Shown here: one piece after another, positions 36,001 through 48,400 of the stretch
Layout of the letters: the number at the start of each line of letters is the position of its first letter
Position numbering within the stretch: the stretch's first letter is position 1
Assembly: GCA_013399875.1 (NCBI GenBank)
Contig: VXAZ01001045.1
Location: forward strand, 186,001 to 250,000
Length of the DNA: 64,000 bases
Source of the DNA: Gymnorhina tibicen
Lineage: Eukaryota > Chordata > Aves > Passeriformes > Artamidae
Reading direction: 5' to 3'
Translations under genes and position numbers: made by a program
The notes under the pieces: generated by a model
What the model saw: only the letters and a program-made list of their open reading frames with translations
Databases searched by the model: none
Told to the model about the DNA's origin: nothing

Positions 36001-38825
36001 AATATCCCCATGTTTGTTTTCTGCAAAACAATGGAAAATATCATATGCAATAGAAGTTAGTTTGATGTGGGTGTCCTATAAACTATGACCATACAGAATG
36101 GAATGGTCTCATCAGAATGATAACCTTCTTGTAGGGGCAAATTCTCTTTTGTTTTTCTTACTAGTGTAAAGTGGAAGTAATCTTGTAAAGGTCAATAGAG
36201 GGAAATTGCTGACATTAATTCTATGGTGCCAAGAATCTATGATTTCTCAAATATTCTGCTTTTGGCAAACTATTACTACTATTGTATACATTTACTGTAT
36301 AAGGGAATTTTGTATTCTGGTTATGCATATATTAGCCTAATTTAAAGTTACATTATTTATATCGTTTTTCCCTAGGTCTTCAAAGGATTTAGAGTCTAAT
36401 TCCTATTGTTCTCAATGCCTTTGAGGGTCTAGAATTTGATGGATATATTTAATTTTGACCATAATTTCCTTCAACCATCAAATTCACTAGTCAATTAATA
36501 GATAAGTCACCATTTGCATATTTTGTTTATACAGAAATGCAAATTTCCCATTTTCTCAGACTCATGAAAAACAAAGGGAGCTGCATTCTAGTGTTGTAAA
36601 ACCCAATTAAGGGAAAGGAAAATTAGAATCATATTGTTTCCTCTTCTATATTCCTCCCAACTTATTGCCTCTGGTTTGATTCTTACAACCACATTAAAAA
36701 TACAGTTAAAATGGAGCATAAGGCAAAACCTCTCTATTTATCATTCACTTCTAGGAAACTGGATTTTGAGAAAATGGAAACAGTCCCATCAAGAGAATAA
36801 GATAAATTGTGTCTTGGTTTTAAGAAATTTTAGAAAATCTAATAATATTAGGAAACTGGTAAAATTTGGCAGTCGCATGGATGGTTTGGAATCTGAAATT
36901 GTTTAGAATAAACAACAACTAATACTAACTACTGCATGTAAATGTTACATTATGAAATTAAAGCCTATATTTCAGAATGCTTTCAAGCCTAAAAAAAACC
37001 CCTTAGCTATACAGACATCTTCCAAGAGAAGAAGACAATACAGGGTGTGTCAACGAACAGTGATGGAGAAGAACATACATCTGCAAACCACAGACGCCAC
37101 AGCACAATCCAACCATGAATGAATTTACCCAGCTGGCGGAAAGCAAAGTTCAAATCAAGACCAAAAGTGGCAAACAAAATTATTTTGTTTCAAATACATA
37201 ATTTCAGACCTGAAGTTGTCCCCAAACTCTTCCCAGATGTCCTAACCTTAGTCAAATATTTCATTGTGGAGTCATGCTGTGAGTCCTCTCTGGCTTATTT
37301 ATTCAAGGCTCCAGGAGGAAAGATGAGTTCCAGCAGCCTGGAAGGGTACAACTGGAGAGGCAGATGAGGCTCTGAGCTGCTCCAGGACTTTCCAGCTTAG
37401 ATTTCATTGAAACAAATACAAGTTTTAGGGAAAGCTAATAATACTTAAGAATACATTCACAATGAACATATTTCCAAAAGTATTTAAAATACATTACTCC
37501 AGTCCATTTAAATCACATTATTCTTGTAAGGAGACGGCTAAAGAGAGAGTTACTGAATACTTACTTCTCTGGTACATATATGGTCCAAATACCCTGCACA
37601 ATAGCAGAAAAATACATTCCATCTGTACCTTTATTGCATCTGATCCAAAGAATGACACATCTTTCCCAGTGAGGACTAGTCATTAAACCAGTGCAACACA
37701 TCCTTCAAGTTAATAAGCACACCTTATTTCAGGCAGTCCTCCTGCAATTCCTTTATGATGGTCATATTGAAGTAAGATTAAAATCTTTCCAGTGGAAATA
37801 CATTCTGTCTAAAATTCTACTCAGTTCACAAACTTGTAATAAAACAATGCTTTCAAGTATATCTAAACTCTTAGTACGGAGGAGAAAGGAAAGGATCTCA
37901 AATTCAATATGTTGTTTTTAATTGATATGTTTATATAATTTGTTTATAAATATATCTCAGAAATAGTCTGTATTAAATATTTCCACAACATCTATCCCTT
38001 TGGGTAGCCATGTGGAACAATACTTGCTGTGACTGGAAATTATTTCCTGAACATGCTCCTTTTCACCACTGTGCAAGGAATATGCACAAAAACAAAGTGA
38101 TAACTAATATATAGCAATATCTGCAGGTTTTCAGTGAGACCCAAACTTATGGGTCCTCAAAAGTGTTTGGACTGAATTGCAGTTAATAATTTTGGGGTTG
38201 CTCCTTTTCGACAGTGAACTGTTCAAACAAAGAGGACAGGTTTTTTTCATATAGAAGCAGATCTCAAGGTTTTTAGAAAGAATTGGAAAGACAGGCTAAG
38301 AAAGACTGAGATCTTGTTTGGCTAATCCAAAGAACTTCAGAAGCTTCATCAGAAAGCTTTTGCTATTTGTTTAATGCAACATCCGCATTTTTAAAAGTAT
38401 TGTCAAGGATGACATACTGTCTTGTATTTTCAAGACTGAGATGCATAGATAGATAAACCTGAATCAGAATGTCTATCCATACACATAGGTGTCGCTACTC
38501 TAAGTTTAAGGAAAAAAAAAAGTATATTTAACACAGTGGGAAAACTTGTTCTTTTTCAAAATAAATATGTTTTCTTCTATTGTAGGTAAAGAAAACTAAC
38601 ACAATTATTGCAAATAGTGATGGTTTGACATTTTAAGAGCAGCCACTACCATTACGGTAGGCAATGTCAACCAATCACTACACGCATGTCAAACGGCATC
38701 TGATTTTACATGGCAGTGAGGTTTACCAAACACCAATGTTTTGGTATTAAACTAAAGAGGGAAAACTGTACAGAGATGGTGGACTGCATTGTTGCTAGCT
38801 AGTAACTTAAAAAGACATCTCCTGA
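24054..38825. other. 14.8-kb AT-rich stretch without recognised repeats or genes
   Basis: The longest repeat-free block of the window. No frame above 98 codons. Noted items: a 12-base T run near 24600; a 66-bp exon candidate on the minus strand at 25140-25205; small minus-strand frames at 29476-29772 and 31620-31847; a duplicated GAAnnTTC motif at 33804-33835; an 8-bp inverted repeat at 35769-35790; a 29-bp microexon-like segment on the minus strand at 37565-37593; and a mixed-composition segment at 38640-38760 that could be a conserved element. The low repeat density itself may mean constraint, but this cannot be judged from one sequence. Confidence 0.4.
33804..33835. repeat. 13-bp direct repeat containing GAAnnTTC
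   Basis: AGAAATTTCTGAG occurs at 33804-33816 and 33823-33835, period 19. Each copy holds the self-complementary core AGAAATTTCT. Confidence 0.85.
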
Positions 38826-39976
38826 GATTTCACCAAGGCTTTTGACACTGTCTCTCACAACGTCCTCCTAAGCAAACTCAGACAGTATAGACTGGATGAG
38901 TGGATAATGAGGTGGATTGAGAACTGACTGAGTGGCAGATCCCAGAGGGTTGTAATCAGTGGCACAAGGTCTGGTTGGGGCCTTTCAATTGTGGTGTCCC
39001 CCAGGGTTCACTACTGGGCCCAGTATGGTTTGACTTATTCACTGATGACTTGGATGAAGGGCAGATGCCTCCTCAGCAAGTTCAGTGACAACACAAAGCT
39101 GTGAGGAGTGGCCAGTCACCCCAAAGGGTGTATGTGCAGCCCTTCTGAAGGACCTCAGCAGGGTGGAGAGATGGGCAGAGAAGAACTGCCTGAAATTCAG
39201 CAAAGGCAAATGCAGGGTCCTGCATCTGGAGAAGAACAACCCTCTGCACCAGTACAGTATGGGGGCTGACCTGTAAAGCGGCTCTGTGGAGAAGGACCTG
39301 GGGGTCCTGGTGGACAACAAACTGTCCATGAGCCAGCAGTGTTTCCTTGTGGCCAAGAAGGTCAATGGGATCCTGAGGGGCACCAGGAAGAGCATTGCCA
39401 GCAGGCCAAGGAGGTGATCCTGCCCCTCTGCTCAGCCCTGGTGAGGCCATATCTGGAGTGTTCTGTCCTGTTCTGGGCTCCCCAGGACAAGAGAGACACA
39501 GAGCTCCTGGAGTGGATCCAGCAGAGGGCCACAGAAATCATTAAGGGACAGGAGCATCTCTCTTATGAGGAAAATCTGAGGGAGCTGGGCCTCTTCAGCC
39601 TTGAGAATGGATGACTGAGACGGAACCTCATCAGTGTCTATAAGTATCTGAAGGAAGGGTGTCAAGAGGATGGAGCCAGGCTCTGCTTGGTGATGTCAAA
39701 ATCAGTGGTGCCAATCTTGTCCAAGCAATAGGACAAGAGGCAATGGGCAGAAACTGATGCACCTGAACACAAGGAAAAACTTTCTTGTGCAGGCGGCTGA
39801 GCACTGGAACAGGTTGCCCAGAAAGGGTGTGCATTCTCCCTCACTGGAGATATTGAAGAACCACCCAGGTGCAATCCTGTGCCGTGTACTCTGGGACGAC
39901 CCTGCTTGATCAGAGAGGTTAGACCAGATGACCTACTGTGGTCCCTTCCAACATGACCTGTTCTGTGATTCTGTGA
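38826..39976 (+). pseudogene. CR1 LINE, 1.15 kb, with defunct reverse-transcriptase remnant and intact 3' tail
   Basis: Begins within the ORF2 reverse transcriptase at a frame reading DFTKAFDTVSHNVLL, the CR1 motif around the second palm block. An in-frame TGA at 38925-38927 replaces the usual Trp codon of the 'ENWL' motif. Further on, the catalytic FADD box reads FSDN (39081-39092), losing one metal-binding aspartate. Frameshifts follow; fragments of the C-terminal domain lie in several frames at 39085-39614. The 3' UTR ends with 'ttctgtgattctgtga' at 39961-39976. In CR1 this enzyme primes reverse transcription at the insertion site in the nucleus; this copy cannot. It is the longest CR1 in the window and the only one reaching into the palm domain. 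Confidence 0.95.
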
Positions 39977-40320
39977 CACCCCAGGAGATTCAAGCAGCTA
40001 CAACATTCATTCTTTACTGTACTGCAGACACCTGGGGCAGAGTGGGGGGTGTTATGAGGAGGATTTCTAAACTGGGGTAAATAGGAGTGTTTCCAGAGTC
40101 CTGACTTATACGCCAATGGACATAGAAGTTTGCATTTTGACCGTCTGCCAGGATGAGGCCATGGTGTGTCTCACTTCCCTTGGTACTCTTTTGTAAGATC
40201 TGAGGATGAAGGCCTGTGGGTTGTGGGGTGGCACTGCATTAGATCCTAGTCTGAACAGCCTTGTGCCAAGACAACAAAATAAACGTGACTAGGAACTGAC
40301 TTTGTGTCGTTGAGGCTGAA
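39977..40320 (+). mobile_element. Possible LTR-like block, family unknown
   Basis: Directly after the CR1 tail the sequence stays GC-richer than the desert around it. It carries an AATAAA at 40278-40283 followed within 40 bases by 'tttgtgtcgttgaggctgaa', the kind of R/U5 arrangement seen in retroviral LTRs. I could not place a clear TG start or CA end and no promoter box is obvious. Alternatives are the 3' end of a processed transcript or ordinary unique DNA. Confidence 0.25.
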
Positions 40321-40520
40321 TTATCAATACTAACCTTTATTTAAAGGAATTAAGGACTTTTTAAGGCCCCTACTAGGCTGGGAGCCTGATGTAATGATTT
40401 AGCCATATATCTGGCTGTCATCAAGTTCCCAGTTCTGATCTGGGTTTTGATGCTCATGGCCTCTGCAGTCTTGGGCAAGTTGTTTCTGTGCTCTGTGCTT
40501 GCAGAAGTGAACAATGATAT

Positions 40521-40537
40521 TCCTCCTCCTCCTCCTC
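40521..40537. repeat. (TCC)n microsatellite
   Basis: Five to six TCC units in a row, read directly. Confidence 0.85.
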
Positions 40538-43500
40538 ATCTTCACAGAGAGGTTATGAAAATTCATTAGTGACTGTTTGTGAAGGGCTTTGAAGTAGAAA
40601 ATCACTCCATAATTGCTAAGTATTATTTAATAGCTTGTTTATAGTAGGCATTTCCTTCTGAATTGCCCTGGTTGATGTTTCATTAAAATGACATCATGCT
40701 CACTTGCAAATTACAGTGGTAGGTCATGTGCTTGCCAGTATAATGAAGCATGAAGAATTATAGACATGCCTCCCCCTACATAAATTAATTTGAAAAACAT
40801 TATCACTACTGAGGCCAGGCTGTAGGTCTCTACTTTCTCATATTCATGACACTAGTCATATACTGGTTCTCCTTTATTTTATTGATTATTGTAACATTAA
40901 ATCGAAACTGCTCTTTCCATCATACCATCTGGGAATTTTTTCTGTCTCAGATGAAATATTGGTCTATTTGTGATCTATAAGTTAAATACCAGAGGTTAAA
41001 ACAGGACTATCATTTGCAATAACTGCACTCTTTGCAAGACCAACAAACAAAGAAGGAGAAAACCACAAGAAAATAAAAATAAAGTTGTGCTACTTGTCTT
41101 TGTTTTAGAGAAGGAACAACCTTTTGGCCCTTATGTTGTAATTTTATGAAGGTGAGCTTGGGAGTGTTGTGCAGGGACCACTTCAAACATCTGCTCCAAT
41201 GTATTTCATGTTTTGCACTCTAGAGCTGTGTCTGAACTGTTGGATGAGAGTGCCTCAGGCTCATATTCCCCAAATACATCCCATCCAGGAAGCTGTTAGT
41301 CCTCCATGAGTATTCAGGCCTTCACCTATATTGATAGGCAGGACTCAGGTCTGGGCTTGATGTGAAGTTAGTTGGTGCCAGGGTAAGCATCTGGGAGCTG
41401 GGACTTTGGGAAGCACCACTTATTCCAGCTAGAAACAGAACTCCAGTGGCCCTGGGATATAGGCAGACCTTTCTGGATTTTAGAGAAGAATAAGATTTTT
41501 TTCTAAACTTCCATCATGGCTATGCTATATCAATTCATTATTTATTTCAAGATATCCAACCTTAACTTAGCAGTTTACAAAAGTGGATACTATTTTTAGG
41601 TCATATCTCTGTAAAACATCACATCTTAGCATAATAACAGAATCGGGTATTATGAAGTGAAAACCATTTATTGGACTCATAAAAATAGTCATTTGACATG
41701 TTACTTTATTACTCTTTGGAATGATTTTTGGCTTATGAGTAGGAAGCTTCTTCAAGTTATTTCTTTACAAGCATGGATTTCTTTCAATAGCTACAAAACT
41801 AGGACAACTTTCAGGAGAAATATAAAGATACAAAAATAAAATATGGGATTTTTCCATACTTTTCCTAGATTTTTTATACTATTTCAGTACAAGGATTATA
41901 TATAGCGGGACAAAGAATAACCATCAATATCTGTGTTCTCAACTAAAAGGAACATAACAGGGAAATAATTTTACTTTGGATGAAAAGGCACATACCAGGG
42001 ACCTGCATTCCCCAAATGAAAACTGATATTCAGGAGAGATAGCAAAACTTAATGTTCTGGAGAGCAGAACATGCTGTTAAGTGTCTATGGCACCAGTGCA
42101 GTGGGAAAATGTCTGGATATACTATTTGCCAAATAACTGTTATTTGTGAAGGAGTAGCTCCAAAGTCATATCCTACTGCTTTGGCACACAGAGTGATCCA
42201 ATAAATGAAGACAGACGCTGAACCTGGCCTTGATGTACCATATGTAATTAAAGAATAGATCTTAAAGAAAATTTTCCTAGTAAATTAAAAAAGAATGTAT
42301 TTTTTTAACTTTCAGTGCCACAGTGTATCATTCTTGGTATCTCCAGCCAGTCTGGTTTTTTGTGGGGTTGTTTTTTTGTGGTTTTTTAAATGGAATCCCA
42401 CTGAAAACTGTAGAAAAATGGATGAAACAGTGAAGCTGAAAAACCTGAAATGAAATTTTTATTTTATTTCCTGAGCTGTAAAAAAGAAAGGCAGATTAGC
42501 ATAAAAACAATAAACAATTAACATAATGGATTCAGATAATCATTCACATTCAGTTGCTACAATTAACTTTTGCTCCCTCAAATCACAAAGGTGAGTTGAA
42601 TTTTACCTTCTTAGCAGGGGGAAAGCAACAGCACAGTGCAAGAGAAAGAAGCAGCTCTGAGTGTTCAAATTAAAACCTTGCATACTCAGATGCTCCAACT
42701 TGGCTGACCACTTTCCTTTCTCAGAGGAAAAGAGTCTTTCACATATGACTCCTATTTGGAAATGAGCTTCCTTCCTACGACTCATCTCCTCTACAGCCAA
42801 AGAGGACACCCTCTCTGCAGGCTGCTGGCAGTGCTGTCATCCAGAGCCCTCACAAGCCTGAGGCTTCACTTGTCAGTCAGAAATAGGAACTCACCAGATA
42901 AATCAGTCATACAGTCCTAGTTTTCCTGCGTTATTAAATTCATGATAAATGTGGAATCTTTTAATTTAGAAAAGGCAAATGAAAAGTTCATGTGTACCCT
43001 GTTTAGAGTTGGCAGTTCTTTGTTTGGCACATGTTTCTTCCTGTATAAAATAAAAGCTCTATTTGCACATTAATGTGCCTTATTTAGTCTTCACATAGCA
43101 GGAGAGATTACGTCTCTTTATTTCTGTGCAAGTTTACTACACATTTTCCTTCTGAATAGTTGTTGCAGAATAATTCTTGAGAATATTGGTATTCACTCTT
43201 TTAAAGTGTGTTTGTTATGGATATTAGAATACAAAGTCTGCTTTGCTTCTTAATGAAATACCCATATTCCACACAGCACCCAGCCCATCAGTTATTTGAA
43301 ATTATATTTCAGGTCGCGCTCAGTTTAAAAATTAATTGAAAAGAAATTAGTCCCACAAGGATATAGCTGTGAACTGTAATTTTGACTGACAGTGGGATAA
43401 AAGACTGTGGATTTGATCACATCACTTTTAAAAGCATTTTATATATGTAAAATTTTTAAACTTGCCATGAGCAAATATGGCTTTAAATTGATCTTGGCAG

Positions 43501-43967
43501 ACATCTATTAATCTGTGTAATTCAAGAGCACTATAGGAAAAAAAAATAGGAATTTCTTTGAGATACCTGTCACTAATATTATTTCATCAAAAATGCACGT
43601 ACCATTCTGAAAAAAGCAACCACCCCCAAAACTCCAACCCAAATTAAAAAAACCAAACACCAAATGCTCTCTTGTTTTATAACTGAATTGATTTGCTAGA
43701 CTTAGAGTCTTTCAAAGGTCTGAGAAGTCATGGCAGTGGATCTGTGATACATGATATACCTACAGTATTCCTAGTGATGCAGGAGACTGAACAACCAAAA
43801 AGACATCAATACTTAGCAACACTACATGAAGAGAACAAAAAATTTCCAGTGTGCAGTTTGTGATTCATCAAAATAGTTCAAATGTTGATTGTGACAAACA
43901 ATTGGAATGGGCAGAATCTGAGGGAAACTGCAGTGTTGAATTGGGCCTTGCTGAACCATCTAGAGTT

Positions 43968-44014
43968 CTAAAGTCCCTTTATGCTAAAGTCCCATCATGC
44001 TAGAGTCCCTTTAG
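43968..44014. repeat. Three-copy 16-bp minisatellite
   Basis: Three adjacent 16-base units starting CTAAAGTCCC, CTAAAGTCCC and CTAGAGTCCC at 43968, 43984 and 44000, with two to four differences between copies; the last unit is incomplete. Confidence 0.85.
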
Positions 44015-45083
44015 CAGTGTAGACTCATGTGTTTAAAACATGGGGAAAAGTATAAGGATGTGATTTCAGGTGTGAGTTAACACTTTGAAGTGAGTAAGTA
44101 CTTTCTTTCAAAAAAAAATTAAGAGGTTTGAAGCCATTCCAATCTATTTCTCTCATGTATAACTGTTTTGAAACATCAAGAGCTTGCAAAATTACTACAA
44201 ATGTAGAAACACATTATTACTTATCCAGAAGTAATCTGGAATTAAAATACAAACCCCTCTCCCCATTCACAACCTGGTAATGACACTTCGTTCTGCATTA
44301 CTGATTCACTTCTGCTAAAGTGATGATATGTCCAGGTGATACTTTGGCCTTCTAAATTTATCATTTGAGGAAAGAGGAAGGAAACTAAATGTGTTCCTTC
44401 AAGGCTTCCTTTTCTGTCTTTCAAAGGCCACTAAGGTGAAGAACTGAAAAATCAGTAACTCCTTAGAAGAGTTACAAACATGGTACTTGGACTCTCTTTT
44501 GAGATTTTGTCCTATTGCTTTGCTTTGTCATCCATCTCCTTCTGCAACAGAATCTGCATTAAAATATCTCCAGTCCAGGCCTGAGGATGTCTCAAGGATA
44601 CTCCAGCAGCCTGGGGATTTAGGGAGGGAGATCTGCTTTAACTAAACAACTGCAGTGAAGAGCCAGGGTGATGTATGCAAAAGTCAGTTTTGATGTTGAC
44701 CTTTAACTAAAATCTGGCTTTTCTTTTAGGGATACTGGCAGGACTGATGGAGGAAAAGTCTTTCTCATTTCAACTTTAAGAATCTACAATATAAGCACCT
44801 AGAAATATGAGCTTAAATGAAGCTGATAGTGAAGAAGTAGCACATAGGTGAGTACTTTGCACTAGGACATTAGTATTTTTTCTAGGAGACATCAGCCACT
44901 GGCTAGAGAGAATCTTTCCACAGTTGGTTTTGCCTGAAACCAACAGTTGTATTAAGCAATAGGTGTAGATGTAAAAATGTGCTAAGCTACATTTCCTAAA
45001 TAGGATGTTAAAATGAGTAAATGTTAGAAACATTTAAAATGTAATTTCGTTTTCTGTGGTAATAAGCTTCCTTTAAAAAATTT

Positions 45084-45483
45084 AAAGGGACCCATCAGGA
45101 TCACTGAGCCCAGCTCCTGGCCCTGCACACAACAAGAACATGTGGCCCTTACATATGACCAGAATCACACCGTGTACCTAAGAGCATTATATAAACACTT
45201 CTTGAACTCTGTCAGGATTGGTTTTGTGACCCTTTCCCTGGGGAGTCTGGTCCAGTACTCAACCACATGCTGTGTGAAAAACTTTTTTCTTGATATCCAA
45301 CCTAAACCACCCCTGACTCAGCTTCATGCCACTTCCTCAAGTTCTATCACTCTGGTCACCAGAGTGATGAGATTGATACCTGCCCCTCCACTTCCCCTTG
45401 TGAGGATGTTGAAGACTATAATGAGGTCTCCCCTCAGTCTCCTCCCAGCTGAACAGACCAAGTGACATCAGCAGCTCCTCAGG
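45084..45483 (-). mobile_element. CR1 LINE fragment (antisense), about 400 bp
   Basis: Antisense CR1 3' UTR and ORF2 end: 'gagcccagctcctggccctg' near 45106, 'cacttcttgaactctgtcag' near 45195, 'tatccaacctaaaccac' near 45294, 'gaggtctcccctcagtctcc' near 45423, 'gaacagaccaagtgacatca' near 45451. It belongs to the same branch as the copy at 54797. The terminal tail repeats are missing at its low-coordinate end. A 107-codon + frame through it is an antisense relic. Contains a 23-bp palindrome at 45346-45368. Confidence 0.9.
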
Positions 45484-48400
45484 AAATAAAGATCAGAAAA
45501 TTAAATAAGGAAAAAAAAATATGAGGCTGTCAAAACCTTGGATAGAAAATGGATGACTGAATTACACATTGGCTTTCTATTATGAAAAACTTTGGAAAAG
45601 AAAACAAAGAGTCACATGCAGACAAATCACAGAATGTGCCATTTCCACAGCCATCTGCTATAAGGATATGACTGTCCAGCTGTGCTATATTGTAAGAAGT
45701 GAGAAAAACGATCACTCGGACAGGACCTGCAAAGAGGAAAAAATCCCTTGACAAGCCTGAAATCTTGTTTCACACCTCCCTCACCACAGGGGTTTTCTGT
45801 TCCACCATACCATTTATTAAACTCGTATTCCGGGACAAACCTAAGCTGTAAAGTGTGGTGGTTTGTGGAAAGCAAACCAAAGTTGCAGTTATCACAAGAC
45901 ACAAGGGAAAACAGATTAAGTAATGGACTGCGAGCAAAGAGTTTTTCCTAATTCTAAAGTTTATCACAGATTCTGGAATTGTCCCCAGCACTTAAAAATA
46001 TATATGCTGATTTTCAAATTAATAAAAATGACAGTGCAAAAATTTCATTACAGCAGTTGATTAAAAATGTGCTGAGGAAGAATGCCAGTAATTCTTATAT
46101 TGTAATTGTTTAAGGTTACTCTTTTTACCCTCATCTCTAACTCCAGTGTTTGTCAACTAAGTGAGTGAAAGAATATCTCTGACAGTGACTACAGCATCAC
46201 ATGGACTATCCTAGGGAGTGGCCTCGTACATCAGACCTGTTTACAGCAGTTCACCAAAATCAGAAAGATAAAGCTTCTTAGGCTTGGTGTCACTGAGGAG
46301 CAGAATATGTGAATAAATTGTACTTTTCCAAGATCCTTGAAAAAGGAAGAGAAATAATATTAAAGATAAACCATCAGGAAAAAAGAGAACAGCATGATTC
46401 ATTTTTAACTGAAAAGCATACAAATACTAAGAAGTCACCTTTATAGAAAATCATTATGAATAAACATGTAACCAGTGAAGATAAAGAACAATTCCTTATT
46501 TTAAGATCTCCACCACATCAAGAAAGGAAATTGCTGGAAGCTGCTGAATTAAGCTCCTGTCAGTACCTTGGAGGCTTTCTGTTAAAACTTTACTTCTCCT
46601 GTCAGATTCAAATGAAAAAAACCAGAAAAAAATCCCAAACCAACCAACAAACAAACAAAAAAAACCCCAAGGAAAACTCTTCAACTGTTGGGATTAAACT
46701 TTGAGTTAGGTTACCTAGAGAGGAGAGATTAATTCAGTGGCCTTGGGGGAGCTGCAGGTCAAGTCCCACAGGACTCCTAATTAACCAGGCATCTTCCAAA
46801 GAGTGCACACAGTAAGAAAATGACAGAAGCAGAAAAGGGTCATAAGCAGAAAAGAGAAGAAGGTTACCAAAGAGTTAATCTCACAAGCAGGAAAAGTTTA
46901 TAAGTCATTTATAGTGCTGGAACTTTTCATTTTATTATGCTGCTTCAGAAAAAGTGTGATTATTTGCTCTAATGTTATGTGCAAAGGCAGTATTATATAT
47001 AAGTAGTAGGTTGAAATGTTTTGAGAGCTGTGTGTCACCATACAGCTAAGCACTCTGTTAATAAATATGGGGGATCCATGCTTGCTGAATAAGAACAATG
47101 TAATTATGGCAGTCATCCAAATGAAAGGGTTGGGATATGGTCTTTAGGGGCTTATGTTTGAAATAGTTGGCTTCCAGCTCTCTGTTAGACAAAAGGGAAA
47201 GAGAACGGGAGAAGGCCACCCTGGAGAAGACCTATGGCTGGTCCAATTCTTTTAATATTCCTAAATCTTGACATTTCAATGAAAAAGGTGCGGGGTGATT
47301 TGCAGTGCACACATATTTTCCCAGTGGCTGTAATAGCTATATCTCATTGGATTTCGATGAATGTGTCTCAGTCCTCAGTTCACAGCTGAGAAGAAAAGCT
47401 AAATGCACACACATTGTCTGATACAATGGTTCAGTTGAGAAGCAGTCACTTGCCACATTTCAGTGACTTGGTTTCTTTAGACTACATGACCGTGTCCTTA
47501 GAGCAGTAATTAATACCTCACAGGTAAAAGCATTTGTGTGTTTTACTTCAAAGTGTTCATTTTAACCTTAGATGTGAAAGAATGGCATTTAGTATTGAAT
47601 TCACAGGGAATATGTGGGTTTAGGCACTCAGATTTCTAAACAGAAAAAAAGCTGTGACTACCATCCTTTTGCCTGCATCCTTCTCTAAGTAGTCTGGGAA
47701 CCTGATCCCACAGACGATGACTTGTTTGGTTTCCCTTTGGCTGCAGAAGTCATATTTCTTTTCAGTGTAAATCTGGACATGAAGAGGGAAGGTTGGTGCA
47801 TGCCCAGGTCGTGCCCCATATGGAAACAGGAGGTAATTGGGGGATATTCCAGCTCAGAGCCAGGAATTTAGAAGCGCCTCTATCCCTGCTAGTATAGGCG
47901 TAGTCTCTGAGAATAAAAAGCACCATTGTTTCTTCTGAGACTTTGGCAGAGTGCGGTGAATGTGGCTGAATACTCTTCCCCCACCACATAAAAGCAAGAC
48001 AAACTTCCTAAGAAGTGGTATTGGACAAATTCTGGGAAGCGAGTGACTGACTATGGTAAAACCAGGCCAATTCATAGTTCAGTGAACATGTAAAAACCAG
48101 AAAACTGACAATGAGCCACTCCTTTCACCTCAATTGAAGTGTACTAGGCATGTGGAAGCTTCAAAACTGTTAGTCATGACAAAAAAGAAGCATCACTTCA
48201 TTGTAAAATCATTATTTAAATTAGCGATTGGTTTCTAATTTGGGTGTTGTATATCAGAGGTTTGGCTTCTTCAAAAAAGCAAAGTTAAAAATAGATATCT
48301 ACACAATACACATTTTAAAAAGAAAATGAAAATCCATGATATCATGTTTTCAGATCTTTTTTATTATGTCTTTTCTTTCACTGATCAGTTTCCAAGATTT

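Larger units (their letters stand above)
40321..45083. other. 4.8-kb stretch with several + strand exon candidates
   Basis: No repeat family recognised. Contains a (TCC)n run at 40521-40537, a GC-richer part at about 41100-41480, three + strand segments bounded by splice-like sites (41109-41151, 42554-42590, 44730-44849) and a 16-bp tandem repeat at 43968-44014. No frame is long enough to name a product. Confidence 0.4.

Noticed and set aside
39039..40116. Cluster of frames up to 122 codons on both strands
   Set aside because: These are sense and antisense frames of the dead CR1 ORF2 copy and the GC-richer block after it.
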